A stretch of DNA of 64,000 nucleotides from Streptomyces sp. NBC_01216 (GTDB lineage Bacteria > Actinomycetota > Actinomycetes > Streptomycetales > Streptomycetaceae). This document shows, in pieces, positions 11,398 to 20,552 of the stretch. Numbering within the stretch: position 1 is the first letter of the stretch; each line of letters begins with the position of its first letter. Location of the stretch: positions 4,526,001 through 4,590,000 of the forward strand of contig NZ_CP108677.1 in NCBI RefSeq assembly GCF_035994945.1. Reading direction: 5' to 3'. The notes under the pieces were generated by a model, which was not told where the DNA came from, ran no database searches, and worked only from the letters and a program-made list of their open reading frames with translations. A program made the position numbers and the translations under genes.

Positions 11398-12069
11398 ATG
11401 GGGAAGCACGGAGCGCGGCACGGCAGGCATCTGGTCTGGGACTGGAACGGGACCCTGCTCGACGACATCCACGCCGTCATCGGCGCGACGAACGCGGCCT
11501 TCGCGGAACTGGGCCTGGAGCCGATCACACTCGCCCGCTACCGCGATCTCTACATGGTGCCGGTGCCGAAGTTCTACGAGCGGCTGATGGGGCGGCTGCC
11601 GACCGACGCCGAGTGGGAAGTGATGGACGTCGTCTTCCACCGGCACTACTGGCAGCGGGCCGAAGGCTGCGGGCTGACGGCCGGTGCGGCGGAGCTGCTG
11701 GCCGCGCGGCAGGAGTCCGGCCACACCCAGTCGCTGCTCTCCCTCGCGCCGCACGTGGAGCTGGTGCCGCTGGTGCGCCGGCACGGGATCGAGCAGCGCT
11801 TCGTCCGGGTCGACGGCCGGGTCGGTTCCTCGACGGAGGGCAAGACGGCGCACATGGTGCGGCATCTGACGGCCCTCGGCGACGTCCCCGCGGAGCGGAT
11901 CGTCGTCATCGGGGACGCGGCGGACGACGCCCGGGCGGCGGCCCACGTGGGTGCGCGGGCGGTCCTGTACACCGGCGGTTCGCACAGCCGGACCAGCCTG
12001 GAGGCGGTGGGGGTGCCGGTGGTGGACTCCCTCGCGGAGGCGGTCGCGGTGGCGGAGGAGCTGCGCTGA
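11398..12069 (+). CDS. HAD family hydrolase (phosphoglycolate phosphatase-like)
   Basis: A 223-residue HAD-superfamily phosphatase. Motif I is W-D-W-N-G-T-L-L-D-D, with an unusual Asn in DxNGT where most members have Asp; motif II Ser/Thr lies around S-L-L-S-L-A; Lys of motif III is in S-T-E-G-K-T; motif IV is V-I-G-D-A-A-D-D. A helical cap follows motif I, as in phosphoglycolate phosphatases and sugar phosphatases. Substrate unknown. The TGA stop falls inside the terminal CTGAGA of the repeat element that follows, so the C-terminus may have been reset by insertion of that element. Confidence 0.85.
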   Translation: MGKHGARHGRHLVWDWNGTLLDDIHAVIGATNAAFAELGLEPITLARYRDLYMVPVPKFYERLMGRLPTDAEWEVMDVVFHRHYWQRAEGCGLTAGAAELLAARQESGHTQSLLSLAPHVELVPLVRRHGIEQRFVRVDGRVGSSTEGKTAHMVRHLTALGDVPAERIVVIGDAADDARAAAHVGARAVLYTGGSHSRTSLEAVGVPVVDSLAEAVAVAEELR

Positions 12070-12150
12070 GAGCCTGTCGGGTGGCCTTCGGCCGGCAGCG
12101 TGCGTGCCAGGGCGTGACCGCCCGGTCAGAGGCCACCCGCCCTGTCTCAG
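12066..12150. repeat. Inverted-repeat element, short copy B (MITE-like) between convergent genes
   Basis: An 85-bp element with outer CTGAGA/TCTCAG and inner GGGTGGCC/GGCCACCC arms. A 46-bp internal segment is identical, in inverse orientation, to part of the 171-bp copy near 49.4 kb, so this looks like an internally deleted version. It contains the stop codons of both convergent flanking genes and can fold into a long hairpin that would serve as a bidirectional terminator. Confidence 0.75.
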
Positions 12151-12701
12151 CCCCGTTCGCGCAGGACCTTCAGGAACTCCCGCATCCAGGCCGGGTGGTC
12201 CGGCCAGGCGCGGGAGGAGACCAGGGAGCCGTCCACGACCGCCTCGGTGTCCTGGAAGGTCGCGCCCGCCGCCTGCATGTCGAGCTCCAGCGCGGGGTAG
12301 GCCGTCACGCGGCGACCCTCCAGTCCCCCGATCGCCGCCGTCAGCAGCGGACCGTGGCAGATCTGGGCCACCGGCTTGTCCGCGTCGAAGAAGGACTTGA
12401 GGATCTTGCGGAGCTCCGGGTCGTTGCGGAGGTACTCCGGCGCCCTGCCGCCCGGGACCACCACCGCCAGGTAGTCGCCCGGGTCGACCTCGTCGAAGGC
12501 CAGGTCGGCAGGCCAGGTGTACCCGGGCTTCTCGGTGTACGTGTCGTAGCCCGGCTCGAAGTCGTGCACCACGAACCGCAGCCGTTTGCGCGCCGGCGCC
12601 GCGATGTGCACCTCGTATCCCTCCTCCAGCAGCCGCTGGTACGGGTACATGACCTCCAGCGATTCCGCCGCGTCACCGGTCACGATCAAGATCTTCGCCA
12701 T
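12147..12701 (-). CDS. DJ-1/PfpI family protein
   Basis: A 184-residue class I glutamine-amidotransferase-like protein of the DJ-1/PfpI superfamily. It starts M-A-K-I-L-I-V-T-G-D, has the oxyanion/strand motif V-V-V-P-G-G-R-A-P-E-Y-L-R near residue 85, and the nucleophile elbow A-Q-I-C-H-G-P with the reactive Cys. Relatives act as chaperones, deglycases or proteases; activity cannot be told from sequence. The chosen ATG matches the family N-terminus; 26 extra upstream residues are not family-like. It converges on the HAD gene and its stop lies within the inverted-repeat element. Confidence 0.87.
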   Translation of the reverse strand: MAKILIVTGDAAESLEVMYPYQRLLEEGYEVHIAAPARKRLRFVVHDFEPGYDTYTEKPGYTWPADLAFDEVDPGDYLAVVVPGGRAPEYLRNDPELRKILKSFFDADKPVAQICHGPLLTAAIGGLEGRRVTAYPALELDMQAAGATFQDTEAVVDGSLVSSRAWPDHPAWMREFLKVLRERG

Positions 12702-13118
12702 CACGACTCCCAGATCCCAGACATCGATGGTGCCCGCGGTACACACTTCCCGCGCCGCCCCGTTCTGCCAAGAGGACATGTGTCGCTGTCCATAACGTCA
12801 AACTTCCACCCCGTCTTTTGTACACATACGGACCATGACGGTCCGGGGGTGGCAAGCGATAGGCTTTTCCCGTGATCAGCGCGATACGCCGTGGGGGCAG
12901 CGAAGCCCCCGGCCTTCGCCCGGTCCGCTCCGGCGGCCGGGCCGACACGGCGTTCGCTGTTCTTCTCCGTCCGGGCGCCTCGCCCAGGTTGGCCGATACC
13001 GGCTCGGACATCTCTCATCGCGGCATAACGTCGACTCCGACCGGTAGCCCCGCGTCGTGGCGTTGTGTCCTTTCTTCCACCGACGTCACGCAATGGCGCG
13101 CGACAGGAGCCAGAGGAC
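12702..13118. other. Divergent regulatory region upstream of NAD-GDH
   Basis: A 417-base gap between the DJ-1/PfpI gene and the NAD-GDH gene, which point away from each other. It is less GC-rich near 12780-12850, where CGGACC-atgac-GGTCCG (about 12827-12843) forms a short inverted repeat typical of a dimeric regulator site. Small open frames on both strands here have no family resemblance. The NAD-GDH promoter is presumably here, but no box convinced me. Confidence 0.45.
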
Positions 13119-16100
13119 ATGCAGACCAAGCTGGACGAAGCCAAGGCCGAGCTGCTCGCGAGGGCGGCCCGGGTAGCTGAGAACAGCCCGGCCGGGGGGC
13201 GACTTCCGACGGGGCCAGAGAACGGGAAGCAGCCCGACCGGGGCACCCTTCTCGACTACCTCCAGCGCTACTACCTGCACACGGCGCCCGAAGACCTCGC
13301 CGGCCGTGACCCGGAGGACATCTTCGGCGCCGCCCGCTCCCACTACCGGCTCGCGGAGAACCGCCCCCAGGGCACCGCGAACGTCCGCGTGCACACCCCG
13401 ACGGTCGAGGAGAACGGCTGGACCTCCAGCCACTCCGTCGTCGAGGTCGTCACCGACGACATGCCGTTCCTCGTGGACTCCGTCACCAACGAGCTGTCCC
13501 GCCACGGACGCGGCATCCACGTCGTGATCCACCCGCAGGTACTCGTCCGCCGCGACGTCACCGGCAAGCTCATCGAGGTGCTGGCCCACGAACGGTCCGC
13601 GGGCAAGGCCGACCTCCCGCACGACGCGCTCATCGAGTCCTGGATCCACGTCGAGATCGACCGGGAGACCGACCGCGCCGACCTGAAGCAGATCACCGTC
13701 GACCTGCTGCGTGTCCTGTCCGACGTCCGCGAGACCGTCGAGGACTGGGAGAAGATGCGCGACGCCGCGCTGCGTATCGCCGACGGCCTGCCCGAGGAGC
13801 CCGTCGCCGACGACCTGCGCCCCACCGAGGTGGAGGAGGCCCGCGAGCTGCTGCGCTGGCTCGCCGCCGACCACTTCACCTTCCTCGGCTACCGCGAGTA
13901 CGAGCTGGTCGACGGCGACGCCCTGGCGGCCGTCCCCGGGACCGGCCTCGGCATCCTGCGCTCCGACCCGCAGCACGGCACCACGGACGACAGCCACCAC
14001 GTCCCCGTCTCGTCGTCCTTCAGCCGGCTGCCCGCCGACGCCCGCGCCAAGGCCCGCGAGCACAAGCTGCTGATCCTCACCAAGGCCAACAGCCGTGCCA
14101 CGGTGCACCGCCCCTCCTACCTCGACTACGTGGGCGTGAAGAAGTTCGACGCCGACGGCAACGTCATCGGCGAGCGCCGCTTCCTCGGCCTGTTCTCCTC
14201 CGCCGCGTACACCGAGTCCGTGCGCCGCGTCCCGGTCGTCCGCCGCAAGGTCCAGGAGGTCCTGGAGGGCGCCGGTTTCTCGCCCAACAGCCATGACGGC
14301 CGCGACCTGCTCCAGATCCTGGAGACCTACCCGCGCGACGAGCTCTTCCAGACCCCGGTCGACGAGCTGCGCTCCATCGTCACCTCCGTCCTCTACCTGC
14401 AGGAACGCCGCCGGCTGCGGCTCTACCTGCGCCAGGACGAGTACGGCCGCTACTACTCCGCCCTCGTCTACCTGCCGCGCGACCGCTACACCACCGGTGT
14501 CCGCCTGAGGATCATCGACATCCTCAAGGAGGAGCTGAGCGGCACCAGCGTCGACTTCACGGCCTGGAACACCGAGTCGATCCTCTCCCGGATCCACTTC
14601 GTCGTCCGGGTCGAGCCCGGCACCGAACTGCCGCAGCTCTCCGAGACCGACAAGGAGCGCATCGAGGCCCGGCTCGTCGAGGCCGCCCGCTCCTGGGCCG
14701 ACGGCTTCGGCGAGGCCCTCACCGCCGAGTGCGGCGAGGAGCGCGCCGCCGAACTGCTGCGCCGCTACGGCAACGCCTTCCCCGAGGGCTACAAGGCGGA
14801 CCACTCGCCGCGTGCCGCCGTCGCCGACCTGGTCCACCTGGAGCAGCTGACCGGCAGTGGAGAGGAGTTCGCCCTCTCGCTGTACGAACCGGTCGTCACC
14901 GGCCCCGGCGAGCGCCGCTTCAAGATCTACAAGACCGGCGAGCAGGTCTCCCTCTCCGCCGTCCTTCCGGTCCTCAACCGGCTCGGCGTCGAGGTCGTCG
15001 ACGAGCGTCCCTACGAGCTGCGCTGCGCCGACCGCACCCACGCGTGGATCTACGACTTCGGCCTGCGGATGCCCGCCCCGGCGGGCAACGCCGGCGACTA
15101 CCTCGCCGACGACGCCCGTGAGCGCTTCCAGGAGGCGTTCTCCGCCAGCTGGACCGGCGCCGCCGAGAACGACGGCTTCAACGCGCTGGTGCTCTCCGCC
15201 GGTCTCGACTGGCGCGAGGCGATGGTGCTGCGCGCCTACGCGAAGTACCTGCGCCAGGCCGGCTCGACGTTCAGCCAGGACTACATGGAGGACACCCTCC
15301 GCAACAACGTCCACACCACCCGGCTGCTCGTCTCCCTGTTCGAGGCCCGGATGTCCCCGGAGCGCCAGCGCGCCGGCACCGAGCTGATCGACGGGCTGAT
15401 GGAGGAGCTTGACGGCGCCCTCGACCAGGTCGCCAGCCTGGACGAGGACCGCATCCTGCGTTCCTTCCTCACCGTCATCAAGGCCACGCTCCGGACGAAC
15501 TTCTTCCAGCGCGCCGCCGACGGCGCCCCCCACACCTACGTGTCGATGAAGTTCGACCCGCAGGCGATGCCGGACCTCCCGGCGCCGCGCCCGGCCTTCG
15601 AGATCTGGGTGTACTCCCCGCGCGTCGAGGGCGTCCACCTGCGCTTCGGCAAGGTCGCGCGCGGCGGTCTGCGCTGGTCCGACCGCCGCGAGGACTTCCG
15701 TACCGAGATCCTCGGCCTGGTCAAGGCGCAGATGGTGAAGAACACCGTCATCGTGCCCGTCGGCGCCAAGGGCGGCTTCGTCGCCAAGCAGCTCCCGGAC
15801 CCCTCCGTCGACCGCGACGCCTGGCTGGCCGAGGGCATCGCCTCCTACAAGACCTTCATCTCGGCGCTGCTCGACATCACCGACAACCTGGTCGCCGGCG
15901 AGGTCGTGCCCCCGCGCGGCGTGGTCCGCCACGACGAGGACGACACCTACCTCGTCGTCGCCGCCGACAAGGGCACCGCGACCTTCTCCGACATCGCCAA
16001 CGCCGTCGCCGTCGACTACGGCTTCTGGCTGGGCGACGCCTTCGCCTCGGGCGGCTCGGCCGGCTACGACCACAAGGGCATGGGCATCACCGCCCGCGGC

Positions 16101-18089
16101 GCCTGGGAGTCGGTCGAACGGCACTTCCGCGAGCTCGGCCACGACACCCAGACCGAGGACTTCACCGTCGTCGGTGTCGGCGACATGTCCGGCGACGTCT
16201 TCGGCAACGGCATGCTGCTGTCCGAGCACATCCGTCTGGTCGCGGCCTTCGACCACCGCCACATCTTCGTCGACCCGACCCCGGACGCCGCCGTCTCGTA
16301 CGCCGAGCGCCGCCGCCTCTTCGAGCTGCCCCGCAGCTCCTGGGCCGACTACGACACCGGGCTGCTCTCCGCGGGCGGCGGCATCCACCCGCGCAGCGCG
16401 AAGTCGATCCCGGTCAACGCGCAGATGCGGGCGGCCCTCGGTATCGAACCGGGCGTCGCCAAGATGACCCCCGCCGAGCTGATGCAGGCGATCCTCCACG
16501 CACCGGTCGACCTGCTGTGGAACGGCGGCATCGGCACGTACGTCAAGGCGTCCACCGAGTCGCAGGCGGACGTCGGCGACAAGGCCAACGACGCCATCCG
16601 CGTCAACGGCGAGGACCTGCGGGTCAAGGTCGTCGGCGAGGGCGGCAACCTCGGTCTGACGCAGCTCGGCCGCATCGAGTTCGCCCGCAGGGGCGGCCCC
16701 GACGGCGTGGGCGGCAAGGTCAACACCGACGCCATCGACAACAGCGCCGGCGTGGACACCTCCGACCACGAGGTGAACATCAAGATCCTGCTCAACGGGC
16801 TCGTCACCGAAGGCGACATGACCGTGAAGCAGCGCAACCGCATCCTCGCCGAGATGACGGACGAGGTCGGCACGCTGGTGCTGCGCAACAACTACGCGCA
16901 GAACGTGGCCCTGGCCAACGCCGTCGCCCAGTCGCCGTCCCTGCTCCACGCCCACCAGCGCTTCATGCGCCGCCTGGGCCGCGACGGAGCGCTGGACCGC
17001 TCGCTGGAGTTCCTGCCCAACGACCGGCAGATCCGCGAACTGCTCAACGCCGGCAAGGGTCTCAGCCAGCCCGAGCTCGCCGTCCTGCTGGCCTACACCA
17101 AGATCACGGTGGCCGACGAGCTCATCGGGACCGGGCTGCCGGACGACCCTTACCTGCTGGGCCTGCTGCACGCCTACTTCCCCGCGCAGCTGCGGGAGAC
17201 GTTCACCGCGGCGGTCGACAACCACCCGCTGCGCCGCGAGATCGTCACGACCGTCCTGGTCAACGACACGGTCAACACCGGCGGCTCCACCTTCCTGCAC
17301 CGCCTCCGCGAGGAGACCGGAGCGTCGATCGAGGAGATCGTCCGCGCGCAGACCGCGGCCCGCGCCATCTTCCGGCTCGGCACGGTCTGGGACGCGGTCG
17401 AGGCGCTCGACAACCGGGTGCCGGCCGACGTCCAGACCCGGATGCGCCTGCACTCCCGCCGGCTGGTCGAGCGCGGCACGCGCTGGCTGCTCGGCAACCG
17501 CCCGCAGCCGCTCCAGCTCCAGGAGACGATCGAGTTCTTCGCGGAGCGCGTGGAACAGGTCTGGAGCGAGCTGCCGCAGCTGCTGCGCGGAGCCGACCAG
17601 GAGTGGTACCGGTCGATCGTGCGGGAGCTGACCGACCTGGGTGTGCCGGAGGAGCTGGCCCTGCGGGTCGCCGGCTTCTCCTCGGCCTTCCCGATCCTGG
17701 ACGTCGTCGCCATCGCGGACCGCACGGTCAAGGACCCGATGGCGGTGGCCGAGGTCTACTACGACCTCGCCGACCGGCTGCGGATCTCCCAGCTGATGGA
17801 CCGGATCATCGAACTGCCGCGCACCGACCGCTGGCAGTCGATGGCCCGCGCCTCCATTCGAGAGGACCTGTTCGCCGCGCACGCCGCTCTGACCGCCGAC
17901 GTCCTGGCGGTGGGCGACGACACCGCGACGCCGGAGGAGCGGTTCAAGTCCTGGGAGGAGAAGAACGCGGCGATCCTGGGCCGCGCGCGCACGACGCTCG
18001 AGGAGATCCAGGTGTCGGAGACCTTCGACCTGGCGAACCTCTCGGTGGCCATGCGCACCATGCGCCAGCTGCTGCGGGCGCACAGCTAG
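13119..18089 (+). CDS. NAD-specific glutamate dehydrogenase, large (180-kDa) class
   Basis: A 1656-residue NAD-dependent glutamate dehydrogenase of the giant class first described in Streptomyces clavuligerus. It converts glutamate to 2-oxoglutarate and ammonium, mainly catabolically. The N-terminal 700 residues contain ACT-like regulatory segments (for example M-P-F-L-V-D-S-V-T-N-E-L); the catalytic core (about 840-1250) has the substrate-binding K-x-x-K region A-R-G-G-L-R-W-S-D-R-R-E-D-F-R-T-E and G-A-K-G-G-F, and a nucleotide-binding fold with V-G-V-G-D-M-S-G-D-V-F-G-N. The C-terminal 400 residues are helical. The ATG with GAGGAC before it gives the conserved M-Q-T-K-L-D-E-A-K. A strong terminator follows. 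Complete, no frameshift. Confidence 0.94.
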   Translation: MQTKLDEAKAELLARAARVAENSPAGGRLPTGPENGKQPDRGTLLDYLQRYYLHTAPEDLAGRDPEDIFGAARSHYRLAENRPQGTANVRVHTPTVEENGWTSSHSVVEVVTDDMPFLVDSVTNELSRHGRGIHVVIHPQVLVRRDVTGKLIEVLAHERSAGKADLPHDALIESWIHVEIDRETDRADLKQITVDLLRVLSDVRETVEDWEKMRDAALRIADGLPEEPVADDLRPTEVEEARELLRWLAADHFTFLGYREYELVDGDALAAVPGTGLGILRSDPQHGTTDDSHHVPVSSSFSRLPADARAKAREHKLLILTKANSRATVHRPSYLDYVGVKKFDADGNVIGERRFLGLFSSAAYTESVRRVPVVRRKVQEVLEGAGFSPNSHDGRDLLQILETYPRDELFQTPVDELRSIVTSVLYLQERRRLRLYLRQDEYGRYYSALVYLPRDRYTTGVRLRIIDILKEELSGTSVDFTAWNTESILSRIHFVVRVEPGTELPQLSETDKERIEARLVEAARSWADGFGEALTAECGEERAAELLRRYGNAFPEGYKADHSPRAAVADLVHLEQLTGSGEEFALSLYEPVVTGPGERRFKIYKTGEQVSLSAVLPVLNRLGVEVVDERPYELRCADRTHAWIYDFGLRMPAPAGNAGDYLADDARERFQEAFSASWTGAAENDGFNALVLSAGLDWREAMVLRAYAKYLRQAGSTFSQDYMEDTLRNNVHTTRLLVSLFEARMSPERQRAGTELIDGLMEELDGALDQVASLDEDRILRSFLTVIKATLRTNFFQRAADGAPHTYVSMKFDPQAMPDLPAPRPAFEIWVYSPRVEGVHLRFGKVARGGLRWSDRREDFRTEILGLVKAQMVKNTVIVPVGAKGGFVAKQLPDPSVDRDAWLAEGIASYKTFISALLDITDNLVAGEVVPPRGVVRHDEDDTYLVVAADKGTATFSDIANAVAVDYGFWLGDAFASGGSAGYDHKGMGITARGAWESVERHFRELGHDTQTEDFTVVGVGDMSGDVFGNGMLLSEHIRLVAAFDHRHIFVDPTPDAAVSYAERRRLFELPRSSWADYDTGLLSAGGGIHPRSAKSIPVNAQMRAALGIEPGVAKMTPAELMQAILHAPVDLLWNGGIGTYVKASTESQADVGDKANDAIRVNGEDLRVKVVGEGGNLGLTQLGRIEFARRGGPDGVGGKVNTDAIDNSAGVDTSDHEVNIKILLNGLVTEGDMTVKQRNRILAEMTDEVGTLVLRNNYAQNVALANAVAQSPSLLHAHQRFMRRLGRDGALDRSLEFLPNDRQIRELLNAGKGLSQPELAVLLAYTKITVADELIGTGLPDDPYLLGLLHAYFPAQLRETFTAAVDNHPLRREIVTTVLVNDTVNTGGSTFLHRLREETGASIEEIVRAQTAARAIFRLGTVWDAVEALDNRVPADVQTRMRLHSRRLVERGTRWLLGNRPQPLQLQETIEFFAERVEQVWSELPQLLRGADQEWYRSIVRELTDLGVPEELALRVAGFSSAFPILDVVAIADRTVKDPMAVAEVYYDLADRLRISQLMDRIIELPRTDRWQSMARASIREDLFAAHAALTADVLAVGDDTATPEERFKSWEEKNAAILGRARTTLEEIQVSETFDLANLSVAMRTMRQLLRAHS

Positions 18090-18090
18090 T

Positions 18091-18122
18091 GCCGCGTCAG
18101 GGCGAAGGTCGCCTGACGCGGC
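18091..18122 (+). terminator. Terminator of the NAD-GDH gene
   Basis: GCCGCGTCAGG and CCTGACGCGGC pair perfectly over 11 bp one base after the stop, ending in CTCTAG. It separates this gene from the convergent GT87 gene. Confidence 0.8.
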
Positions 18123-18209
18123 TCTAGGCCGACGCTCGCGCGGCGGGAACGCCGCGTCGGCCGTGGCCCCCGGCACGTCCTCCGGCGTGCGGGGGGCCGT
18201 GGCGGCCCT

Positions 18210-19586
18210 TCAGCGCGGCGGTGCCACCGTCGAGGTCCACAGCCGCCTCGCGGCGAGCAGCGCCGCCGCGAGGAGCAGCCCGTTGCGGAGCGCGACGACC
18301 GTCACGCCGGGCCAGGAACCGGTGAGCAGGTCCTCGTACAGGACGGGGTAGGCGAGCGAGCTCAGGGAGGCCGCCGGCAGGAGGAGCAGCGCCACCGGCC
18401 GCATCACGGTCGCCCGCGAGGTGAGGCACACGGCGGCCAGACCCAGCAGCCAGATCATGTACTGGGGGCTGATCACCCGGCTGGTGACCGTGAACAGCAG
18501 GACGGCGGCGAGCGCGGCGTCCAGCGGGGTCGCCGCGGTCCACCGGGCGGCCCGGACCCGCCAGACCACCAGCCAGCAGAAGGCGAGGACGGTCAGAAGC
18601 AGGGCGAGCCGGCCCACACTGGAGACGTACGGGCCGACGTACTCGAAGGCGCCGTAGCGGTACCGCACCCGTCCCGTCCACAGACCGGTCGCCCGCGCCA
18701 CGGCCAGCGCCGTGCCGCCCAGGGACTCGATCTGCACGCCCCGGTCGCCCTGCTGGCGCAGGAAGCCGAAGGCGTGCGAGAAGGAGAGGGCGAGGGCGAC
18801 CAGGAGCGCCGCCGCGGTGACGGCGGCGCAGACCCAGGCATCGCGGGTGGTGCGGCCACGGGGCGTTCCGATCAGCGCCAGCACCGGCCACACCTTGACC
18901 AGGGCGCCGACCGCGGCGAGCGCCCCGCCGAAGCGGTGACCGAGGACCGAGCGGGAGCTCAGCGCCAGCAGGGAGAGCACCGCGAGGGCGGTGACCTGGA
19001 CGTCGTACCGGGCGAGCGGCAGGTGCAGGAGCAGCGGGAGCCCGCAGACCCAGAGCCAGGCCCCGTGGGTGACGCGCCGGCGGTCGGCGCGGGCGAGCGC
19101 GGCGGTCACCACCGCGTCGGCGAGCAGGGTGAGCGCGACGAACGCCTGGACGTACGTGAGCCAGGGCAGCGCCGCCGGCGAGACGATGACCAGTGCGGCG
19201 CCCGGCGGGTACTGCCAGGTCACGTCGTTCACCGGGAAGGTGCCGTGGGTGAACTGGTCGTACCAGAACTGGTAGAGAACGGACACCTCACGCCCCACGC
19301 CACCGATGCCCAGGCTGTCGCGGACCAGGAGCAGCAGCATCCCGGCCCGGGTGAGGAGCCAGAGTGTGACGAGCGCCAGCAGCGGGCCGCGGCCCACGGT
19401 GACGAAGGTGGCCGAGGTGAAGGTGGGCGAGTCGAACGGCGATCCGGTGAGCGCCGGGGGTGCCGGCGCGCAGGCCGGCACCGCGCCGGCCGCCGACGCC
19501 GCCGACGGCGAGGGCGCGTTCCCGGTGCCGGTGCCCTCGCCGGCCTCGGGCGAGGGGGGCGGAGTGGGGTCTCGATGCGTCGTCAT
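18210..19586 (-). CDS. Glycosyltransferase family 87 (DUF2029) membrane protein
   Basis: A 458-residue polytopic membrane protein with about 10-12 hydrophobic segments beginning near residue 68 after a Pro/Ser/Ala-rich cytoplasmic N-terminus. The periplasm-facing loop after TM1 has F-W-Y-D-Q-F-T-H-G and the Y-P-P-G motif (W-Q-Y-P-P-G), which are typical of GT-C fold GT87 polyprenyl-phosphate-dependent mannosyltransferases; in mycobacteria relatives build PIMs and lipomannan. Acceptor here is unknown. Later R-V-I-S-P-Q-Y-M-I-W is the conserved C-terminal motif. Transcribed leftward, downstream of but 84 bases away from the ABC transporter operon; possibly independent. Confidence 0.82.
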   Translation of the reverse strand: MTTHRDPTPPPSPEAGEGTGTGNAPSPSAASAAGAVPACAPAPPALTGSPFDSPTFTSATFVTVGRGPLLALVTLWLLTRAGMLLLLVRDSLGIGGVGREVSVLYQFWYDQFTHGTFPVNDVTWQYPPGAALVIVSPAALPWLTYVQAFVALTLLADAVVTAALARADRRRVTHGAWLWVCGLPLLLHLPLARYDVQVTALAVLSLLALSSRSVLGHRFGGALAAVGALVKVWPVLALIGTPRGRTTRDAWVCAAVTAAALLVALALSFSHAFGFLRQQGDRGVQIESLGGTALAVARATGLWTGRVRYRYGAFEYVGPYVSSVGRLALLLTVLAFCWLVVWRVRAARWTAATPLDAALAAVLLFTVTSRVISPQYMIWLLGLAAVCLTSRATVMRPVALLLLPAASLSSLAYPVLYEDLLTGSWPGVTVVALRNGLLLAAALLAARRLWTSTVAPPR

Positions 19587-19670
19587 CGAGCCGCACTCTA
19601 TGCCGTATTGAGCGGTTTCCCTTACTTTTGTCCGAAGTTCCCGGTGAACCGCTCGTCCTCCGCCGCCGCG

Positions 19671-20552
19671 TCACTTCACCGCGCCCGCCATCACCCCCGA
19701 CACGAACTGGCGCTGGAAGGCGAAGAACACCGCCAGCGGAATCACCATGGAGACGAACGCGCCCGGCGCCAGCACGTCGATGTTGTTGCCGAACTGCCGG
19801 ACCTGCTGCTGGAGCGCCACCGTGATCGGCGGTGACTCGGAGTCCGCGAAGATCAGCGCGACGAGCATGTCGTTCCACACCCACAGGAACTGGAAGATGC
19901 CGAGCGAGGCGATCGCCGGACCGCCCAGCGGCAGGACGACCCGGGTGAAGAGGCGGATCTCACCCGCCCCGTCGAGCCGGGCCGCCTCCAGCAGCTCACG
20001 CGGGATCTCCGCGAAGAAGTTCCGCAGCAGGAAGATCGCGAACGGCAGTCCGAACGCCGTGTGGAAGAGGACGACGCCCAGCGTCGTCTCGAAGAGGCCG
20101 ACCGCGCCGAACAGTTTCGACACGGGCACCAGCGCGACCTGGACCGGGACCACGAGCAGACCCACGACGACCAGGAAGCACCAGTCACGGCCGGGGAACT
20201 CCAGCCAGGCGAAGGCGTATCCCGCCAGCGAGCCGACGACCACGACGAGGACGGTGGCCGGCACGGTGATCAGGACCGTGGACAGCAGCGAGCGCGTGAG
20301 GGTGTCGTCGGCGAGCAACTGGGCGTAGTTCTCCGTGGTCAGCTGCGCGGGCCGGGTGAAGACCGTCCACCAGCCGCTCTCGCTGATGTCGGACGGCGCG
20401 CGCAGCGAGGACAGCAACAGGCCGGCCGTCGGCATCAGCCAGAAGAGAGCGATCAGCACGAGGAAGACCCGCATCACGCCGCCGGCGGCGACGGCCGCCA
20501 GCCGCCCGCCCGTACCGCCTCGCCGGGGTGTGCCTCGCTCGGATGCCGTCAC
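19671..20552 (-). CDS. Carbohydrate ABC transporter permease (MalG-like)
   Basis: A 293-residue inner-membrane permease of a carbohydrate-uptake (CUT1) importer. Six membrane spans are visible, and the EAA loop reads P-R-E-L-L-E-A-A-R-L-D-G-A-G, the contact for the shared ATPase. The GTG start overlaps the TGA of the preceding permease (GTGA), which decides the start. No ATP-binding subunit is encoded nearby; in Streptomyces such CUT1 systems are usually energised by the shared ATPase MsiK encoded elsewhere, and the same is inferred here. Sugar unknown. Confidence 0.92.
   Translation of the reverse strand: MTASERGTPRRGGTGGRLAAVAAGGVMRVFLVLIALFWLMPTAGLLLSSLRAPSDISESGWWTVFTRPAQLTTENYAQLLADDTLTRSLLSTVLITVPATVLVVVVGSLAGYAFAWLEFPGRDWCFLVVVGLLVVPVQVALVPVSKLFGAVGLFETTLGVVLFHTAFGLPFAIFLLRNFFAEIPRELLEAARLDGAGEIRLFTRVVLPLGGPAIASLGIFQFLWVWNDMLVALIFADSESPPITVALQQQVRQFGNNIDVLAPGAFVSMVIPLAVFFAFQRQFVSGVMAGAVK

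Noticed and set aside
13086..18176. 1696-residue open frame on the minus strand opposite NAD-GDH
   Set aside because: It mirrors the sense gene codon by codon in a high-GC genome and has no recognisable domain; the sense frame is a complete, well-known enzyme.
18124..18891. 255-residue minus-strand frame overlapping the GT87 gene end
   Set aside because: Frame-shifted shadow of the GT87 membrane protein, with Arg/Gly-rich composition.
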